This document shows positions 9,364 to 19,009 of a DNA stretch of 64,000 nucleotides, in pieces (position 1 is the stretch's first letter; every line of letters starts with the position of its first letter). Position numbers and translations under genes: made by a program. Source of the DNA: Pseudomonas muyukensis (lineage in GTDB: Bacteria > Pseudomonadota > Gammaproteobacteria > Pseudomonadales > Pseudomonadaceae); contig NZ_CP077073.1 in the NCBI RefSeq assembly GCF_019139535.1, positions 2,198,501-2,262,500 of the forward strand, written 5' to 3'. The notes beneath the pieces were generated by a model. The model did not search any database. It was given only the letters and a program-made list of their open reading frames with translations, and had not been told where the DNA came from.

Positions 9364-9538
9364 GGCGGTTCTCCTGAACGAGTGTGAGGGGCTGATGATC
9401 GGCGGGTTGAATGGGCCGCGTCACGCAAGATCACCGCGAACGATAGTAGTCCAACCGTGCCCCTGATGATGCTGCCCAGCCCGGCGGTGCCCTGACTAGA
9501 CTCCGCCACGACTTCCCATCCTTTTGCAGGAGCCAGTG

Positions 9539-10300
9539 ATGAGCATGACTTTCTCCGGCCAGGTTGCCCTGGTCACCGGCGGCGCGGCGGGCATCGGCCG
9601 GGCTACCGCCCAGGCGTTCGCCGCCGAGGGCCTGAAGGTAGTGGTTGCCGACCGCGATGCGCTGGGCGGCGAGGCCACGGTGGCGCTGATTCGCCAAGCC
9701 GGTGGTGAGGCGCTGTTCGTCGCCTGCGACGTGACCCAGGACCGCGAGGTGCGCCAGTTGCACGAGCAGCTCATCACGGCCTATGGCCGGCTCGATTACG
9801 CCTTCAACAACGCCGGTATCGAGATCGAGCAGGGCCGGCTGGCCGAGGGCAGCGAGGCGGAGTTCGACGCGATCATGGGCGTCAATGTCAAGGGTGTGTG
9901 GCTGTGCATGAAATACCAACTGCCGTTGCTGCTGGCCCAGGGTGGTGGGGCGATCGTCAACACCGCCTCGGTGGCTGGGCTGTCGGCGGCGCCGAAGATG
10001 AGCATCTATGCCGCTTCCAAGCATGCGGTGATCGGCCTGACCAAGTCGGCGGCCATCGAGTATGCGAAAAAGGGGATCCGGGTCAACGCGGTGTGCCCGG
10101 CGGTGATCGACACCGATATGTTCCGCCGCGCCTACCAGGCCGACCCGCGCAAGGCCGAGTTCGCCGCGGCGATGCACCCGGTCGGGCGCATCGGCAAGGT
10201 CGAGGAGATTGCCAGCGCGGTGCTGTACCTGTGCAGCGATGGCGCTGCGTTCACCACCGGGCACAGCCTCACTGTCGACGGCGGCGCCCTGGCGATCTGA
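9539..10300 (+). CDS. SDR family oxidoreductase
   Basis: A 253-residue classical short-chain dehydrogenase. It has the cofactor loop TGGAAGIGRATAQAF, NNAG (AFNNAGIEIEQ), the catalytic Ser in VNTASVAGLSA, and YAASKHAVIGL with the Tyr-x3-Lys. The acidic residue after the second strand (VVADRDA) suggests NAD rather than NADP. It starts at ATG 9539 with CAGGAG upstream; the in-frame ATG at 9524 has no good ribosome site. The substrate is unknown. Its end lies 6 bp from the stop of the convergent MFS gene. Confidence 0.92.
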   Translation: MSMTFSGQVALVTGGAAGIGRATAQAFAAEGLKVVVADRDALGGEATVALIRQAGGEALFVACDVTQDREVRQLHEQLITAYGRLDYAFNNAGIEIEQGRLAEGSEAEFDAIMGVNVKGVWLCMKYQLPLLLAQGGGAIVNTASVAGLSAAPKMSIYAASKHAVIGLTKSAAIEYAKKGIRVNAVCPAVIDTDMFRRAYQADPRKAEFAAAMHPVGRIGKVEEIASAVLYLCSDGAAFTTGHSLTVDGGALAI

Positions 10301-10306
10301 GGGCGA

Positions 10307-11479
10307 TCAGGCGGTGCGGGAGCGGGCATCTACCCGCGCGAGGGCCTTGGCCGATCGCCACAAGGCCAGGGCCACCGCCGCGCACCCCAGCACCAACAGG
10401 CCGCCGAACACCATCAGTGCCATCCGTGGCCCCAGATGGTCGCTGAGCAGCCCGGTGAAGATCACCGGCAGGCTGAACCCCAGGTAGGCCAGCAGGAAGA
10501 ACCCGGCGCTGGCCCGGGTCTTCTCGCTGCCGGCCAACTGGTTCACCGCCGCCAGCCCGCCCAGGTAGATGAAGCCGTAGCAGGCACTGCTGGCGGCGAA
10601 CGCGCCCAGCAACACCCCGGCAAGGTTGCCGCGGTCGGCGCCCCAGGCCAGCAGGGCATAGCTGCACGGCAATATCAGCAGGCCGAGCAACGTTGCCCGG
10701 ACGCTGGCCATGCGCCGCGCCAGCGGCTGGAACAGCAGCCCGCAACTGATCACGCAGAAGGTCGAGAACCCGGACCAGGCGCTCAGGCCGTGCTGGCGCA
10801 AAATCCCCGGCAGCAGGGCGATGACCAGGCCGACACAGGCCCAAGCCAGCAGGATCGCCAGGCCATAGGCCAGGCTGCCGGCGGGGTAGCAGGGCAGGCG
10901 CAGCATGGCACCGCGTTGCGCCGGGCGCGGGTCGGGCAGGCGCCATACCAGCAGCAGGGCCAGGGCGGCCAGCGCCAGCTGCAGGTGGAAGCTGCCAGGG
11001 GTCAGGGTCGGGCCGGCCAGCAGGAACAGGCTGGTCAGTGCCGCGCCCAGGCCGAAGCCCAGCGAGGTACTGGCGGTTACCCAGGTGGCGGCCTGGCCGC
11101 TGTCGCCGGGCGCCATCAACTCGCCCATGTAGGCGGTGGCGGTAGCCGAGGCCAGGCCGGTGCCCAGGCCCAGGAACAGGCGCGCCACGCCCAGTGAGGT
11201 GAGGCTCGGCGACAACAGCATGATCAGGGTGGCAAGCATCGACAGGGCGAGGGCGGCCACTATCAGCGGCCGGCGCCCGACCCGGTCGGCCAGCCCGCCC
11301 AGGGCCAGCAGCACTGGCAACACGCCGAGCACATAGCCGGAGAAGGCCACGGCGGTGGCTGCGGCGCCGCGTCCGGAAAGCTCGGCGTAAGTGATGTACA
11401 ACGGTGCCTGCAGGTTGACCGCGAGGGTGATCAGGCAGAGGGCGAAAGCCAGCAGGGCTGGGGCGTGGCGACTGGGCAT
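10307..11479 (-). CDS. MFS transporter, YnfM/arabinose-efflux-like
   Basis: A 390-residue protein with about 12 membrane helices. It starts MPSRHAPALLAFALCLITL and contains the loop 2-3 motif GGLADRVGRRPLI and a second copy of the fold near LLSDHLGPRMALM. The open frame runs 55 codons further upstream, but that segment is charged and would cross into the divergent regulator, so I use 11479. The likely role is drug or metabolite efflux. Divergence from the MocR-type regulator at 11597 with 117 bp between them suggests the regulator controls this pump. Confidence 0.9.
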   Translation of the reverse strand: MPSRHAPALLAFALCLITLAVNLQAPLYITYAELSGRGAAATAVAFSGYVLGVLPVLLALGGLADRVGRRPLIVAALALSMLATLIMLLSPSLTSLGVARLFLGLGTGLASATATAYMGELMAPGDSGQAATWVTASTSLGFGLGAALTSLFLLAGPTLTPGSFHLQLALAALALLLVWRLPDPRPAQRGAMLRLPCYPAGSLAYGLAILLAWACVGLVIALLPGILRQHGLSAWSGFSTFCVISCGLLFQPLARRMASVRATLLGLLILPCSYALLAWGADRGNLAGVLLGAFAASSACYGFIYLGGLAAVNQLAGSEKTRASAGFFLLAYLGFSLPVIFTGLLSDHLGPRMALMVFGGLLVLGCAAVALALWRSAKALARVDARSRTA

Positions 11480-11596
11480 CGGGCATGTCCGTACGGTGGT
11501 TTGCAGACAGGATCGGGCTTCACGCCTGGGCTCGCCAAGGCACACTCCATGCGCATTTGTGCTTAACTGTTCGCCTGAAATTAGCGAACACTTGCC

Positions 11597-12994
11597 ATGC
11601 ACATCACCCTGGATCGTCATCTTTCCACGCCGCTGGTCCAGCAACTGAGCGAACAGTTGCTGGCCTGGATCGAACGCCAGCGCCTGCGTCCCGGCACGCG
11701 TTTACCCTCGATTCGCGCCCTGGCGCGCAGCCAGGCGGTGAGCGCGTCCTGCGTCATCGAGGCCTACGACCGGCTGGTGGCCAGCGGCTGGCTGGAGGCG
11801 CGGCATGGCGCCGGCTTCTTCGTCGCCGAGCGCAAGGCGGGCGTGCAGCGCGATGCTGGCGAGTCCTGGGGCGAAGCCAGCGACGGTCGCTGGCGGCAGT
11901 TTCATGAAGGCCACGGTGATGTACTCAAGCTCGGCTGCGGTTGGTTGCCGGTGGCCTGGCGCGCCGAGGCCGAGCTGGCCCAGGCGATCCGCCAGGTCAG
12001 CCGGGGCGCCGCCGAGGCGCTGTTCGACTACTGCCCGCCCCAGGGCCTGGCCAGCCTGCGCCTGCAATTGCACAAGGGCTTGGCGCGCCTGGACATCTGC
12101 GCCGAGCCCGAGCGCATCGTCACCACCCAGGGTGCCAGCCATGCCCTCGACCTGCTGGTACGCACGCTGCTGGTGCCGGGCGACACCGTGCTGGTGGAGC
12201 GCCCTGGCTACTACAACCTCTACAACCTGTTGCGCCTGCATGGGGTGCGCATGCTCGAGGTGCCGCGTACCGCCACAGGCCCGGACCTTGCAGTGCTCGA
12301 GCAGTTGCTGGCCGAGCACCGGCCGCGCTGCCTGTTCATCAACAGCCTGTACCAGAACCCCACCGGCACCAGCCTGGCCCCGAAAGTCGCCTACCGCCTG
12401 CTGGAACTGGCCCGTGAGCACGACCTGCGGATCATCGAGGATGACCTGTACGCGGATTTCCAGGAGGGGCCGGCGACGCGCTTGAGTACCCTGGACAGCG
12501 AACAGCGGGTGATCTACCTGGGCAGCCTGTCCAAGACCCTCAGCAGCTCGCTGCGGGTCGGCTATCTGGTGGCGGACTCGGCGCTGGTCGCCCGCTTGGC
12601 GGAACTGAAGATGATCAGTGGCATTGGCACCTCGCGCTTTGCCGAGCAGGTGGTCGGGCAGATGCTCGCCAATGGCAGCTACCGCAAGAGCGTGCAGCGC
12701 CTGCGTTTGCGCCTGGCGCAGCACATGGCCAAGTTGCTCGGGCAACTGGAAGCCTGCGGTTGGGAGGTGTTCTGCGAACCCTTCGGCGGCATGTTCGTCT
12801 GGGCGCGGGTGCCCGGCCGTGATTTCGCCGAGCTGGATGCCTTGGCGCTGGAACACTCGGTCCTGTTGACCCCGGGCAGCGCCTTCGACCCGCAGGGGCG
12901 GGCCAGCGATTGGCTGCGTATCAATGTCGCGTATGGGCAGGATGTGCGGGCCCAGGCGTTCTTCCAGCATGCAGGGCGACCTTCAGCGAGCTGA
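11597..12994 (+). CDS. MocR/PdxR-type transcription regulator (GntR wHTH plus aminotransferase fold)
   Basis: A 465-residue fusion regulator. Residues 1-75 are a GntR winged helix (QQLSEQLLAWIERQRLRPG, LPSIRALARSQAVS). From about 110 on it is a fold-type I aminotransferase domain with TQGASHALDLL, NPTGTSLAP, and the PLP lysine in GSLSKTLSSSLRVGY (Lys313). Family members use PLP or a PLP adduct as effector. The gene diverges from an MFS transporter, which is the obvious target. The start codon follows the sequence GCGAACACTTGCC, with no strong ribosome site. The effector cannot be predicted. Confidence 0.93.
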   Translation: MHITLDRHLSTPLVQQLSEQLLAWIERQRLRPGTRLPSIRALARSQAVSASCVIEAYDRLVASGWLEARHGAGFFVAERKAGVQRDAGESWGEASDGRWRQFHEGHGDVLKLGCGWLPVAWRAEAELAQAIRQVSRGAAEALFDYCPPQGLASLRLQLHKGLARLDICAEPERIVTTQGASHALDLLVRTLLVPGDTVLVERPGYYNLYNLLRLHGVRMLEVPRTATGPDLAVLEQLLAEHRPRCLFINSLYQNPTGTSLAPKVAYRLLELAREHDLRIIEDDLYADFQEGPATRLSTLDSEQRVIYLGSLSKTLSSSLRVGYLVADSALVARLAELKMISGIGTSRFAEQVVGQMLANGSYRKSVQRLRLRLAQHMAKLLGQLEACGWEVFCEPFGGMFVWARVPGRDFAELDALALEHSVLLTPGSAFDPQGRASDWLRINVAYGQDVRAQAFFQHAGRPSAS

Positions 12995-13123
12995 AAACGA
13001 CACCTTCATAGCCAAATGACACCATTGCGCCGTCGCCCTCTTGTGAGGGGCGTGGCGTGGTTGTCACTCTTGGGCCATTGCGGGCAGGCGATTGTTCGCC
13101 GAGCAAACCCAGGGGGATTGGCG

Positions 13124-15064
13124 ATGACGGGGTCCAAGCAGGGTGTATTGGCCAACCTGGGCATGGCGCGCAAGCTCGGCCTGGGTTTTGCCCTGGTGTT
13201 GCTGCTCACCCTGGTGGTGGCCGGCATCGGCGTGTACGCCCTGGCTAGCGTCGGCCAGCGCTTCGATGGGCTGCGGCAGATGGCCCAGTTCAATACCGAC
13301 CTGCTCAAGCTGCGCCAGCACGAGCAGGCCTTCGCCCTGCGTTCCGACCCCAAGCAGGCCGAGGCCCTGCGCAGCGGCTTGCAGGCCCTGATCGAGCGCG
13401 CTCGCGGCGTGCCGGCGCTGGCCTCGGCCGAAGCTGAACTTGGCGGCTATGGCCAGGCCTTCGAGCAGTTCGTCCAGGCGGTGCAGGCCAAGGAGCTGGC
13501 CCTGGACATGGCCAGCTGGTCGGTGTCCAGCGTGGCCAACAACCTCGATGTGCTGCAGGCCGGCCTGGCCGACGACGGCAGCTATACCCTCAAGCAATCC
13601 CAGGGCCAGCAGGGCAGTGAGTTCCTCGAGCAGGCCGGGCAGGTGGCGCAGGTTGCACGGTTGATGTTGCAGGCCATGGATGAAGCGCGGGTGCGCCTGG
13701 AGCAGAGCCGCAAGGGCAGTGAGGCGCTGGCGCAAGGTCGTATCGCCCAGACCGTGGAAGCGGCCAGCCTGGTCGAGCAGCTCAAGGCGGCGGTGGCCGA
13801 TGCCGGCTACCAGAGCGTGCTCGGCGAGGTGGCCGGGCATATCGGCAGCTTTTCCGAAAAGCTCGACGAGTACACCGACCTGCTCGCCCAGGAGCAGGGG
13901 ATCAAGGCGCAGTTGCAGGCCCGGGCCGAGCAGGCCACGGCGCGGGTCGACCAGGCCTACGTCGCCCAGGAGCAGGCCATGCAGGCGGAGCTGGCGCGCA
14001 ACACCGTGGCCATCGCCGCCGCCACGGCCCTAGCGCTGCTGGTGGGCGTGCTGGCGGCCTGGTTGATCACCCGTGCCGTGGTCGCGCCGCTCAAGCGGGT
14101 GATCAGCCGAGCCCGGCGCATTGCCGCGGGCGAGCTGGGTATCGAGGACGAGCCGTCGCGTGCCGACGAAGTCGGTCAGCTGTTGCAGGCCATGCAGCAG
14201 ATGGCCGAGGGACTGTCCGGTATCGTCAGTGGCCTGCAGCAGGGCATCGAGCAGTTGGCCGGCAGCGCCCAGGCCTTGTCGGCGGTCACCGAGCAGACCA
14301 ACCGCGAGGTCGGCAGCCAGAAGGACGAGACCGAGCAGGTGGCCACCGCCATGCAGCAGATGACCGCGACCGTCCACGACGTGGCACGCAACGCCGAGCA
14401 GGCGGCCCAGGCGGCCCAGGCAGCCGACGACAAGGTCGAGTCCGGGCAGCAGGTGGTGCGCCAGAGCATGCAGCGCATCGAGCAACTGGCGCTGGCCGCC
14501 GAAACCGCCAGCAGCGGCATCGACAGCCTCAGTGCCGAGATCCATACCATCGGTGACGTGCTCGAGGTGATCAAGAGCGTGGCCGAGCAGACCAACCTGC
14601 TGGCGCTCAATGCCGCGATCGAGGCGGCACGGGCCGGGGAGCAGGGGCGCGGGTTCGCGGTGGTGGCCGACGAGGTGCGTGCCCTGGCGCGGCGTACCCG
14701 GCAGTCCACCGAACAGATCGAGCGCCTGGTCGCCAGCTTGCGCGGCAATGCCCAGCAGTCGGTGATGCAGATCCGTGGCAGCACCGAGCTGGTGCGCCTG
14801 GCGGTGGCCGACACGCTGCAGACCGAGAGTGCCTTGGGCAGCATTGCCGCGGCGGTGTCGTTGATCCAGCAGATGAACCAGCAGATCGCCGCGGCGGCCG
14901 AGCAGCAGAGCTCGGTGGCCGAGGAGATCAGCCGCAGCGTCACGCAGATTCGTGGCAGTGCCGATCAGGCGGCGCTGGCGATGGAGGACAACGCCCGCTC
15001 AAGCGTCGAGTTGGCCCAGCTGGGCAATGACCTGAAGGAGATGGTGGGGCACTTCAGGCTGTGA
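13124..15064 (+). CDS. Methyl-accepting chemotaxis protein
   Basis: A 646-residue chemoreceptor. A first membrane helix ([23 protein letters not shown]) at about residues 17-40 is followed by a long all-helical periplasmic domain of about 240 residues, a second helix ([19 protein letters not shown]) near 290-310, a HAMP domain, and the cytoplasmic signalling hairpin. The hairpin tip is intact ([34 protein letters not shown]). The size of the ligand domain fits a helical-bimodular sensor, as in P. putida McpS-like receptors, though this is inference. I start at ATG 13124 with AGGGGGA upstream; the longer frame from 13016 begins with a non-membrane, Arg-rich stretch. Confidence 0.93.
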   Translation: MTGSKQGVLANLGMARKLGLGFALVLLLTLVVAGIGVYALASVGQRFDGLRQMAQFNTDLLKLRQHEQAFALRSDPKQAEALRSGLQALIERARGVPALASAEAELGGYGQAFEQFVQAVQAKELALDMASWSVSSVANNLDVLQAGLADDGSYTLKQSQGQQGSEFLEQAGQVAQVARLMLQAMDEARVRLEQSRKGSEALAQGRIAQTVEAASLVEQLKAAVADAGYQSVLGEVAGHIGSFSEKLDEYTDLLAQEQGIKAQLQARAEQATARVDQAYVAQEQAMQAELARNTVAIAAATALALLVGVLAAWLITRAVVAPLKRVISRARRIAAGELGIEDEPSRADEVGQLLQAMQQMAEGLSGIVSGLQQGIEQLAGSAQALSAVTEQTNREVGSQKDETEQVATAMQQMTATVHDVARNAEQAAQAAQAADDKVESGQQVVRQSMQRIEQLALAAETASSGIDSLSAEIHTIGDVLEVIKSVAEQTNLLALNAAIEAARAGEQGRGFAVVADEVRALARRTRQSTEQIERLVASLRGNAQQSVMQIRGSTELVRLAVADTLQTESALGSIAAAVSLIQQMNQQIAAAAEQQSSVAEEISRSVTQIRGSADQAALAMEDNARSSVELAQLGNDLKEMVGHFRL

Positions 15065-15070
15065 GGGACC

Positions 15071-15201
15071 CTGTAGGAGCGGCCTTGCCGAGGCGTCGGA
15101 CCGGTCGGAAAGGGCCGCATAGCGGCCCCGACAATCTCTGCTCGACGCTCAGACCCTGGGCTGCTGCGCAGCCCTTTCGCGACACAAGGCCGCTCCTACA
15201 G
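15071..15201. repeat. REP pair, GGAGCGGCCTTG type, convergent junction
   Basis: CTGTAGGAGCGGCCTT at 15071-15086 returns inverted at 15186-15201. The left half carries the variant inner sequence GCCGAGGCGTCGGACCGG, the right half the common TTTCGCGACACAAGG. It fills the gap between the chemoreceptor and the convergent BenE gene. Confidence 0.8.
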
Positions 15202-15218
15202 TGGATCTGGGTTGGGCT

Positions 15219-16409
15219 TCAGCCCTTGCGCGGGCTGAGGATCAGCAAGGTCAGCACCCCGGCGACGATGCCCCAGAACGCCGAGCCGATCGAGAACAGG
15301 GTGAACCCCGACGCCGTGACCATGAAGGTGATCAGCGCCGCCTCGCGCTCGCGGGCCTCGCCCATGGCCACGCTCAGGCCGTTCATGATCGAGCCGAACA
15401 GCGCCAGCGCGGCGATCGACAGCACCAGCTCCTTGGGCAGGGCGCCGAACAGCGCCGCCAGGGTGGCGCCAAAGGTGCCGGCGATACCATAGAAGATCCC
15501 GCACCACACCGCCGCGGTATAGCGCTTGGCCGGATCTTCATGGGCATGCGGCCCGGTGCAGATCGCCGCGCTGATCGCCGCCAGGTTGACCCCGTGCGAA
15601 CCGAACGGCGCCAGCAGCAGCGAGGCGAAGCCGGTGGCCGAGATCAGCGGCGAGGCCGGTACCTGGTAGCCATCGGCGCGCAGCACGGCAACCCCGGGCA
15701 TGTTCTGCGAGGTCATGGCCACCACGAACAACGGGATGCCGATGCTGATGGTCGCCGCCAGCGAGAAGCTCGGCGTGGTCCACACCGGGGTGGCCACCTC
15801 GAGCTGGAAGCCGCTGAAGTCCAGCAGCCCCAGGGCGCCGGACAGCGCGGTGCCGACCAGCAGCGCGGCGAGCACGCAGTAGCGTGGCGACAGGCGCTTG
15901 ACCAGCAGGTAGCTGAAGAACATGCCCAGCACCAGCAGCGTGCGGTGCTGGGCGGCGACGAAGATCTCGCTGCCGATCTTGAACAGGATGCCGGCCAGCA
16001 AGGCCGAGGCCAGCGAGGCGGGGATGCGTCGCACCAGGCGTTCGAAGCTGCCGGTCAGGCCGCAGATCAGCACCAGCACGGCGCAGGTGATGTAGGCGCC
16101 GATCGCCTCGCCGTAGCTCACCCCGCCCAGGCTGGTGATCAGCAGCGCCGCGCCGGGGGTCGACCAGGCCACGGTGATCGGCGTGCGATAGCGCAGCGAC
16201 AGGCCGATGCTGCACACTGCCATGCCGATCGACAGGGCCCAGATCCACGAAGAGATCTGCGCGCTGGTCAGGCCTGCGGCCTGGCCGGCCTGGAACATCA
16301 GCACCAGCGAGCTGGTATAGCCGGTGAGCATGGCGATGAAGCCAGCGACGATCGCCGACGGAGAGCTGTCCGCCAGCGGCCGCAGGCGCGCGGAGGTGGC
16401 ATCGGTCAT
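15219..16409 (-). CDS. benE: BenE family benzoate/H+ symporter
   Basis: A 396-residue membrane protein with about 11-12 helices. It has family features such as AIVAGFIAMLTGYTSSLVLMF, the conserved TPITVAWSTPGAALLI, and GSHGVNLAAISAAICTG. BenE proteins import benzoate with protons. There are no ben/cat catabolic genes nearby, so the real substrate may be another aromatic or unrelated acid. It is a single gene, divergent from a GST. The start at 16409 has AGGAAT upstream. Confidence 0.88.
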   Translation of the reverse strand: MTDATSARLRPLADSSPSAIVAGFIAMLTGYTSSLVLMFQAGQAAGLTSAQISSWIWALSIGMAVCSIGLSLRYRTPITVAWSTPGAALLITSLGGVSYGEAIGAYITCAVLVLICGLTGSFERLVRRIPASLASALLAGILFKIGSEIFVAAQHRTLLVLGMFFSYLLVKRLSPRYCVLAALLVGTALSGALGLLDFSGFQLEVATPVWTTPSFSLAATISIGIPLFVVAMTSQNMPGVAVLRADGYQVPASPLISATGFASLLLAPFGSHGVNLAAISAAICTGPHAHEDPAKRYTAAVWCGIFYGIAGTFGATLAALFGALPKELVLSIAALALFGSIMNGLSVAMGEAREREAALITFMVTASGFTLFSIGSAFWGIVAGVLTLLILSPRKG

Positions 16410-16555
16410 GGGGCATTCCTTGTTGTGGATGTAAGCAATTTTTGCAGGCTACCGCGGGCCGGGCTGACCGGTGCCATACAGCAACCATTGCATTTAGCCG
16501 TACAGTCGCCAACTATTGGCCATTACTACGCAACTGCGTGAACAGGGGAGGGGTG

Positions 16556-17158
16556 ATGTACAAGGTCTATGGGGATTACCAATCGGGCAACTGCTACAAG
16601 GTCAAGCTGATGCTGAGCCTGCTGGGCCGCCCCTATGAATGGCACCCGGTGGATATTCTCAAGGGTGAAACCGAAACCCCCGAGTTCCTGGCCATGAACC
16701 CTAACGGCAAGGTGCCGGTGCTGCAGCTGGAGGATGGTACCTGCCTGTGGGAATCCAACGCGATTCTCAACTTTCTCGCCGACGGCAGCGAGTTCCTGCC
16801 CAGCGAGCCGCGTTTGCGCACCCAGGTGCTGCAGTGGCAGTTCTTCGAGCAGTACAGCCATGAGCCTTACATCGCCGTGGCGCGCTTCATCCAGTTCTAC
16901 CTGGGGCTGCCGGATGAGCGGCTGGAGGAGTACCGCAAGCTGCACAAGGGCGGCTACAAGGCGCTCAAGGTGATGAACAAGCAGCTGGAAATGACCCCCT
17001 ACCTGGTGGGCGAGCAGTACTCGATCGCCGATGTGGCGTTGTATGCCTACACCCACGTGGCGCAGCAAGGCGGGTTTGATCTTTCTGCTTATCCGGCAGT
17101 GCAAGCCTGGCTGGCACGGGTGGCCAGCCATCCACGGCATGTGCCGATGGTGGATTGA
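16556..17158 (+). CDS. Glutathione S-transferase family protein
   Basis: A 200-residue GST. The thioredoxin-like domain covers residues 1-80 (MYKVYGDYQSGNCYKVKLML, with Ser-Gly-Asn-Cys at the usual active position; NPNGKVPVLQLEDG; LWESNAILNFLA) and the helical domain follows (YLVGEQYSIADVALYAYTHV). The ATG at 16556 follows AGGGGAGGGG. The upstream frame to 16442 is open but lies in the BenE promoter region. GSTs conjugate or reduce with glutathione; the substrate is not predictable. Confidence 0.92.
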   Translation: MYKVYGDYQSGNCYKVKLMLSLLGRPYEWHPVDILKGETETPEFLAMNPNGKVPVLQLEDGTCLWESNAILNFLADGSEFLPSEPRLRTQVLQWQFFEQYSHEPYIAVARFIQFYLGLPDERLEEYRKLHKGGYKALKVMNKQLEMTPYLVGEQYSIADVALYAYTHVAQQGGFDLSAYPAVQAWLARVASHPRHVPMVD

Positions 17159-17172
17159 CTCACTGTCGCCCT

Positions 17173-17219
17173 CTGTGGAGGCGCGGCCTTGCCGAGGCGT
17201 CGGACCGGTCGGAAAGGGG
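17173..17219. repeat. Half REP element, GCCGAGGCGTCGGACCGG variant
   Basis: One arm only: GGCGCGGCCTTGCCGAGG followed by CGTCGGACCGGTCGGAAAGG. The matching inverted arm is absent. It lies between the convergent GST and glutaredoxin-like genes. Confidence 0.6.
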
Positions 17220-17233
17220 GTGCGTACGTGCTG

Positions 17234-17605
17234 TCAGACCGCCGCGAAGCGTTTGTCCAGATAGGCAATGATGTCCTTGGACTCATACATCCAGGTCACC
17301 TTGCCTTCTTCCTCGATACGCAGGCACGGCACCTTCACCCGGCCGCCGCCTTCGAGCAGCGCCTGGCGGTGCTGCGCGTCGTGCTTCGCATCGCGCAGTG
17401 CCACCGGCACGTTCAGGCGGTGCAGGGCGCGGCGGGTCTTGACGCAGAACGGGCAGGCATGGAACTGGTACAGCGCCAGGCCCTTGGCCTGCTGTTCCAC
17501 AAGGGCCTGGGCTGCCGCGTCGCGCTTCTTCTTGGCCGGGCGGCTGACCCAGTCAGCGAACACGATGAGCTGGCCGAGGCCGACCCGCAGGGCTTTGACG
17601 ATCAT
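17234..17605 (-). CDS. Glutaredoxin-like thiol-disulfide protein
   Basis: A 123-residue protein with a glutaredoxin fold at residues 40-123. The redox motif is CPFC in LALYQFHACPFCVKTRRALH, followed by VKVPCLRIEEEGKVTWMYES, the glutathione-binding cis-proline and SKD region. An N-terminal extension of about 40 residues (ALRVGLGQLIVFADWVSRPAKKK) contains a hydrophobic helix and may anchor it to the membrane. The ATG at 17605 has CAGGAG upstream. It lies downstream of folE, but a terminator separates the two. Confidence 0.88.
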   Translation of the reverse strand: MIVKALRVGLGQLIVFADWVSRPAKKKRDAAAQALVEQQAKGLALYQFHACPFCVKTRRALHRLNVPVALRDAKHDAQHRQALLEGGGRVKVPCLRIEEEGKVTWMYESKDIIAYLDKRFAAV

Positions 17606-17621
17606 GCTTGACTCCTGAAAT

Positions 17622-17650
17622 GAAAAAGCCGGCCGCAAGGGGCCGGCTCG
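17622..17650 (-). terminator. Intrinsic terminator of folE
   Basis: Read on the minus strand, GAGCCGGCC pairs with GGCCGGCTTTTTC, a stem of about 8 bp and a U tract, 14 bases after the folE stop. It is placed just before the glutaredoxin-like start. Confidence 0.85.
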
Positions 17651-17663
17651 GATCCTGTGCCGA

Positions 17664-18209
17664 TCACTTGATCAGGCTGAGGAACTCGCTGCGGGTGGCG
17701 GCGTTGTCGCGGAACTCGCCGAGCATCACCGAGGTGAGCATGGTCGAGTTCTGCTTTTCGACGCCGCGCATCATCATGCACATGTGCTTGGCCTCGATCA
17801 CCACCGCCACGCCAGCGGCACCGGTCACCTGCTGCACGGCCTCGGCGATCTGGCGGCTGAGGTTTTCCTGGATCTGCAGGCGGCGGGCGAACATGTCGAC
17901 GATCCGCGCGACCTTGGACAGGCCCAGCACCTTGCCCTTGGGCAGGTAGGCCACATGGGCCTTGCCGATGAACGGCAGCATGTGGTGTTCGCACATCGAA
18001 TACAGCTCGATATCCCGGACCAGCACCATTTCGCTGTTGTCGGAGGTGAACAACGCGCCGTTGGTCACTTCTTCCAGGGTTTGCTCGTAACCGCGGCAAA
18101 GGTATTTCATGGCCTTCGCGGCCCGCTTGGGCGTGTCGAGCAGGCCCTCGCGGGTAACGTCCTCGCCCAGCTGGCTGAGGATCGCGGTGTAGTTCTGTTC
18201 CAGGGACAT
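17664..18209 (-). CDS. folE: GTP cyclohydrolase I
   Basis: A 181-residue enzyme of the FolE type I family, which turns GTP into 7,8-dihydroneopterin triphosphate for folate synthesis. The zinc and active-site region [19 protein letters not shown] holds the Cys and His ligands, and [18 protein letters not shown] holds the second Cys and substrate residues. The [12 protein letters not shown] helix is typical. The ATG at 18209 follows AGGTAGATCC, a fair ribosome site. Gene order (Smr protein, folE, glutaredoxin-like, all minus) may reflect one transcription unit broken by the terminator after folE. Confidence 0.96.
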   Translation of the reverse strand: MSLEQNYTAILSQLGEDVTREGLLDTPKRAAKAMKYLCRGYEQTLEEVTNGALFTSDNSEMVLVRDIELYSMCEHHMLPFIGKAHVAYLPKGKVLGLSKVARIVDMFARRLQIQENLSRQIAEAVQQVTGAAGVAVVIEAKHMCMMMRGVEKQNSTMLTSVMLGEFRDNAATRSEFLSLIK

Positions 18210-18278
18210 GGATCTACCTGTGGAAAATTTCGCAAAGACGAAGGGTACGGCGGCGGCGGCGGCGCTGCAAGCGCGATG

Positions 18279-18839
18279 TCACTCGTCGCGGCCTTCGAGC
18301 ATGGTTCGCTTGAGCATCACGTACACTGCGCCGGTGCCGCCGTGGCGGGCCTGACACGAGGCGAAGCCGAGCACCTGCGGGTGCTGGCGCAGCCAGGTGT
18401 TGACGTGGCTCTTGATCATCGGGCGCTTGCCGTCGAGGCGCGCGGCCTTGCCGTGGGTGACGCGCACGCAGCGCACTTCCAGCTTGGTCGCTTCGGCGAT
18501 GAAGTCCCACAGCGTCTGGCGGGCCTTCTCGACGCTCATGCCGTGCAGGTCGAGGCTGCCCTCGAAGGCGATCTGGCCGAGCTTGAGCTTGCGGATCTGG
18601 GTTTCCTGAACACCATCGCGGCGCCACATCAACTCGTCCTCGGCACCGACGTCGATGACGAACTGGTCGGACAGGCCGTCGATCACCAGGGGCTGGTCGC
18701 TGCGGATGGTCGCCGCCTGGCGCAGGTCGGCCAGTTGCTGGCGGTCGGCCTTGGGTTTGCCGACGTCGGCGCGGTCGTGCTTGATCGGCTTGACGCCGCG
18801 CACCTCGGCGCTGAACAGGGAAAAATCGTCGTCTTGCAT
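18279..18839 (-). CDS. Smr/MutS2 C-terminal domain protein
   Basis: A 186-residue protein with an N-terminal charged segment (MQDDDFSLFSAEVRGVKPIK) and a C-terminal Smr domain. The Smr hallmarks are LDLHGMSVEKARQTLWDFI and VTHGKAARLDGKRPMIKSHV, then HGGTGAVYVML. Smr domains are DNA or RNA endonucleases; the stand-alone E. coli SmrA/SmrB type cuts mRNA at collided ribosomes. SmrB-like function is possible but unproven. The frame is open 121 codons further upstream, through a REP element, so I start at MQDDD (18839). It ends 69 bp before folE starts. Confidence 0.9.
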   Translation of the reverse strand: MQDDDFSLFSAEVRGVKPIKHDRADVGKPKADRQQLADLRQAATIRSDQPLVIDGLSDQFVIDVGAEDELMWRRDGVQETQIRKLKLGQIAFEGSLDLHGMSVEKARQTLWDFIAEATKLEVRCVRVTHGKAARLDGKRPMIKSHVNTWLRQHPQVLGFASCQARHGGTGAVYVMLKRTMLEGRDE

Positions 18840-18944
18840 GCTGCCTCCACGTGGGCGGCGTAGTTTACGCGAGTCCTGCCCTGAGTGAAGTCCCGTGTTT
18901 CGCGTTCTCTGTAGCCCCGGCGATTTATGCGTCGACGCTGAGAT

Positions 18945-18993
18945 CCTGGGGCCGCTGCGCGGCCCCTTTCGCGACACAAGGCCGCTCCTACAG
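18945..18993. repeat. Half REP element, TTTCGCGACACAAGG type
   Basis: Only the right arm is seen: GCTGCGCGGCCCC, then TTTCGCGACACAAGGCCGC and TCCTACAG. It lies between the tandem genes for the small membrane protein and the Smr protein. Confidence 0.6.
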
Positions 18994-19009
18994 GGGCTGC
19001 GTAAACCGG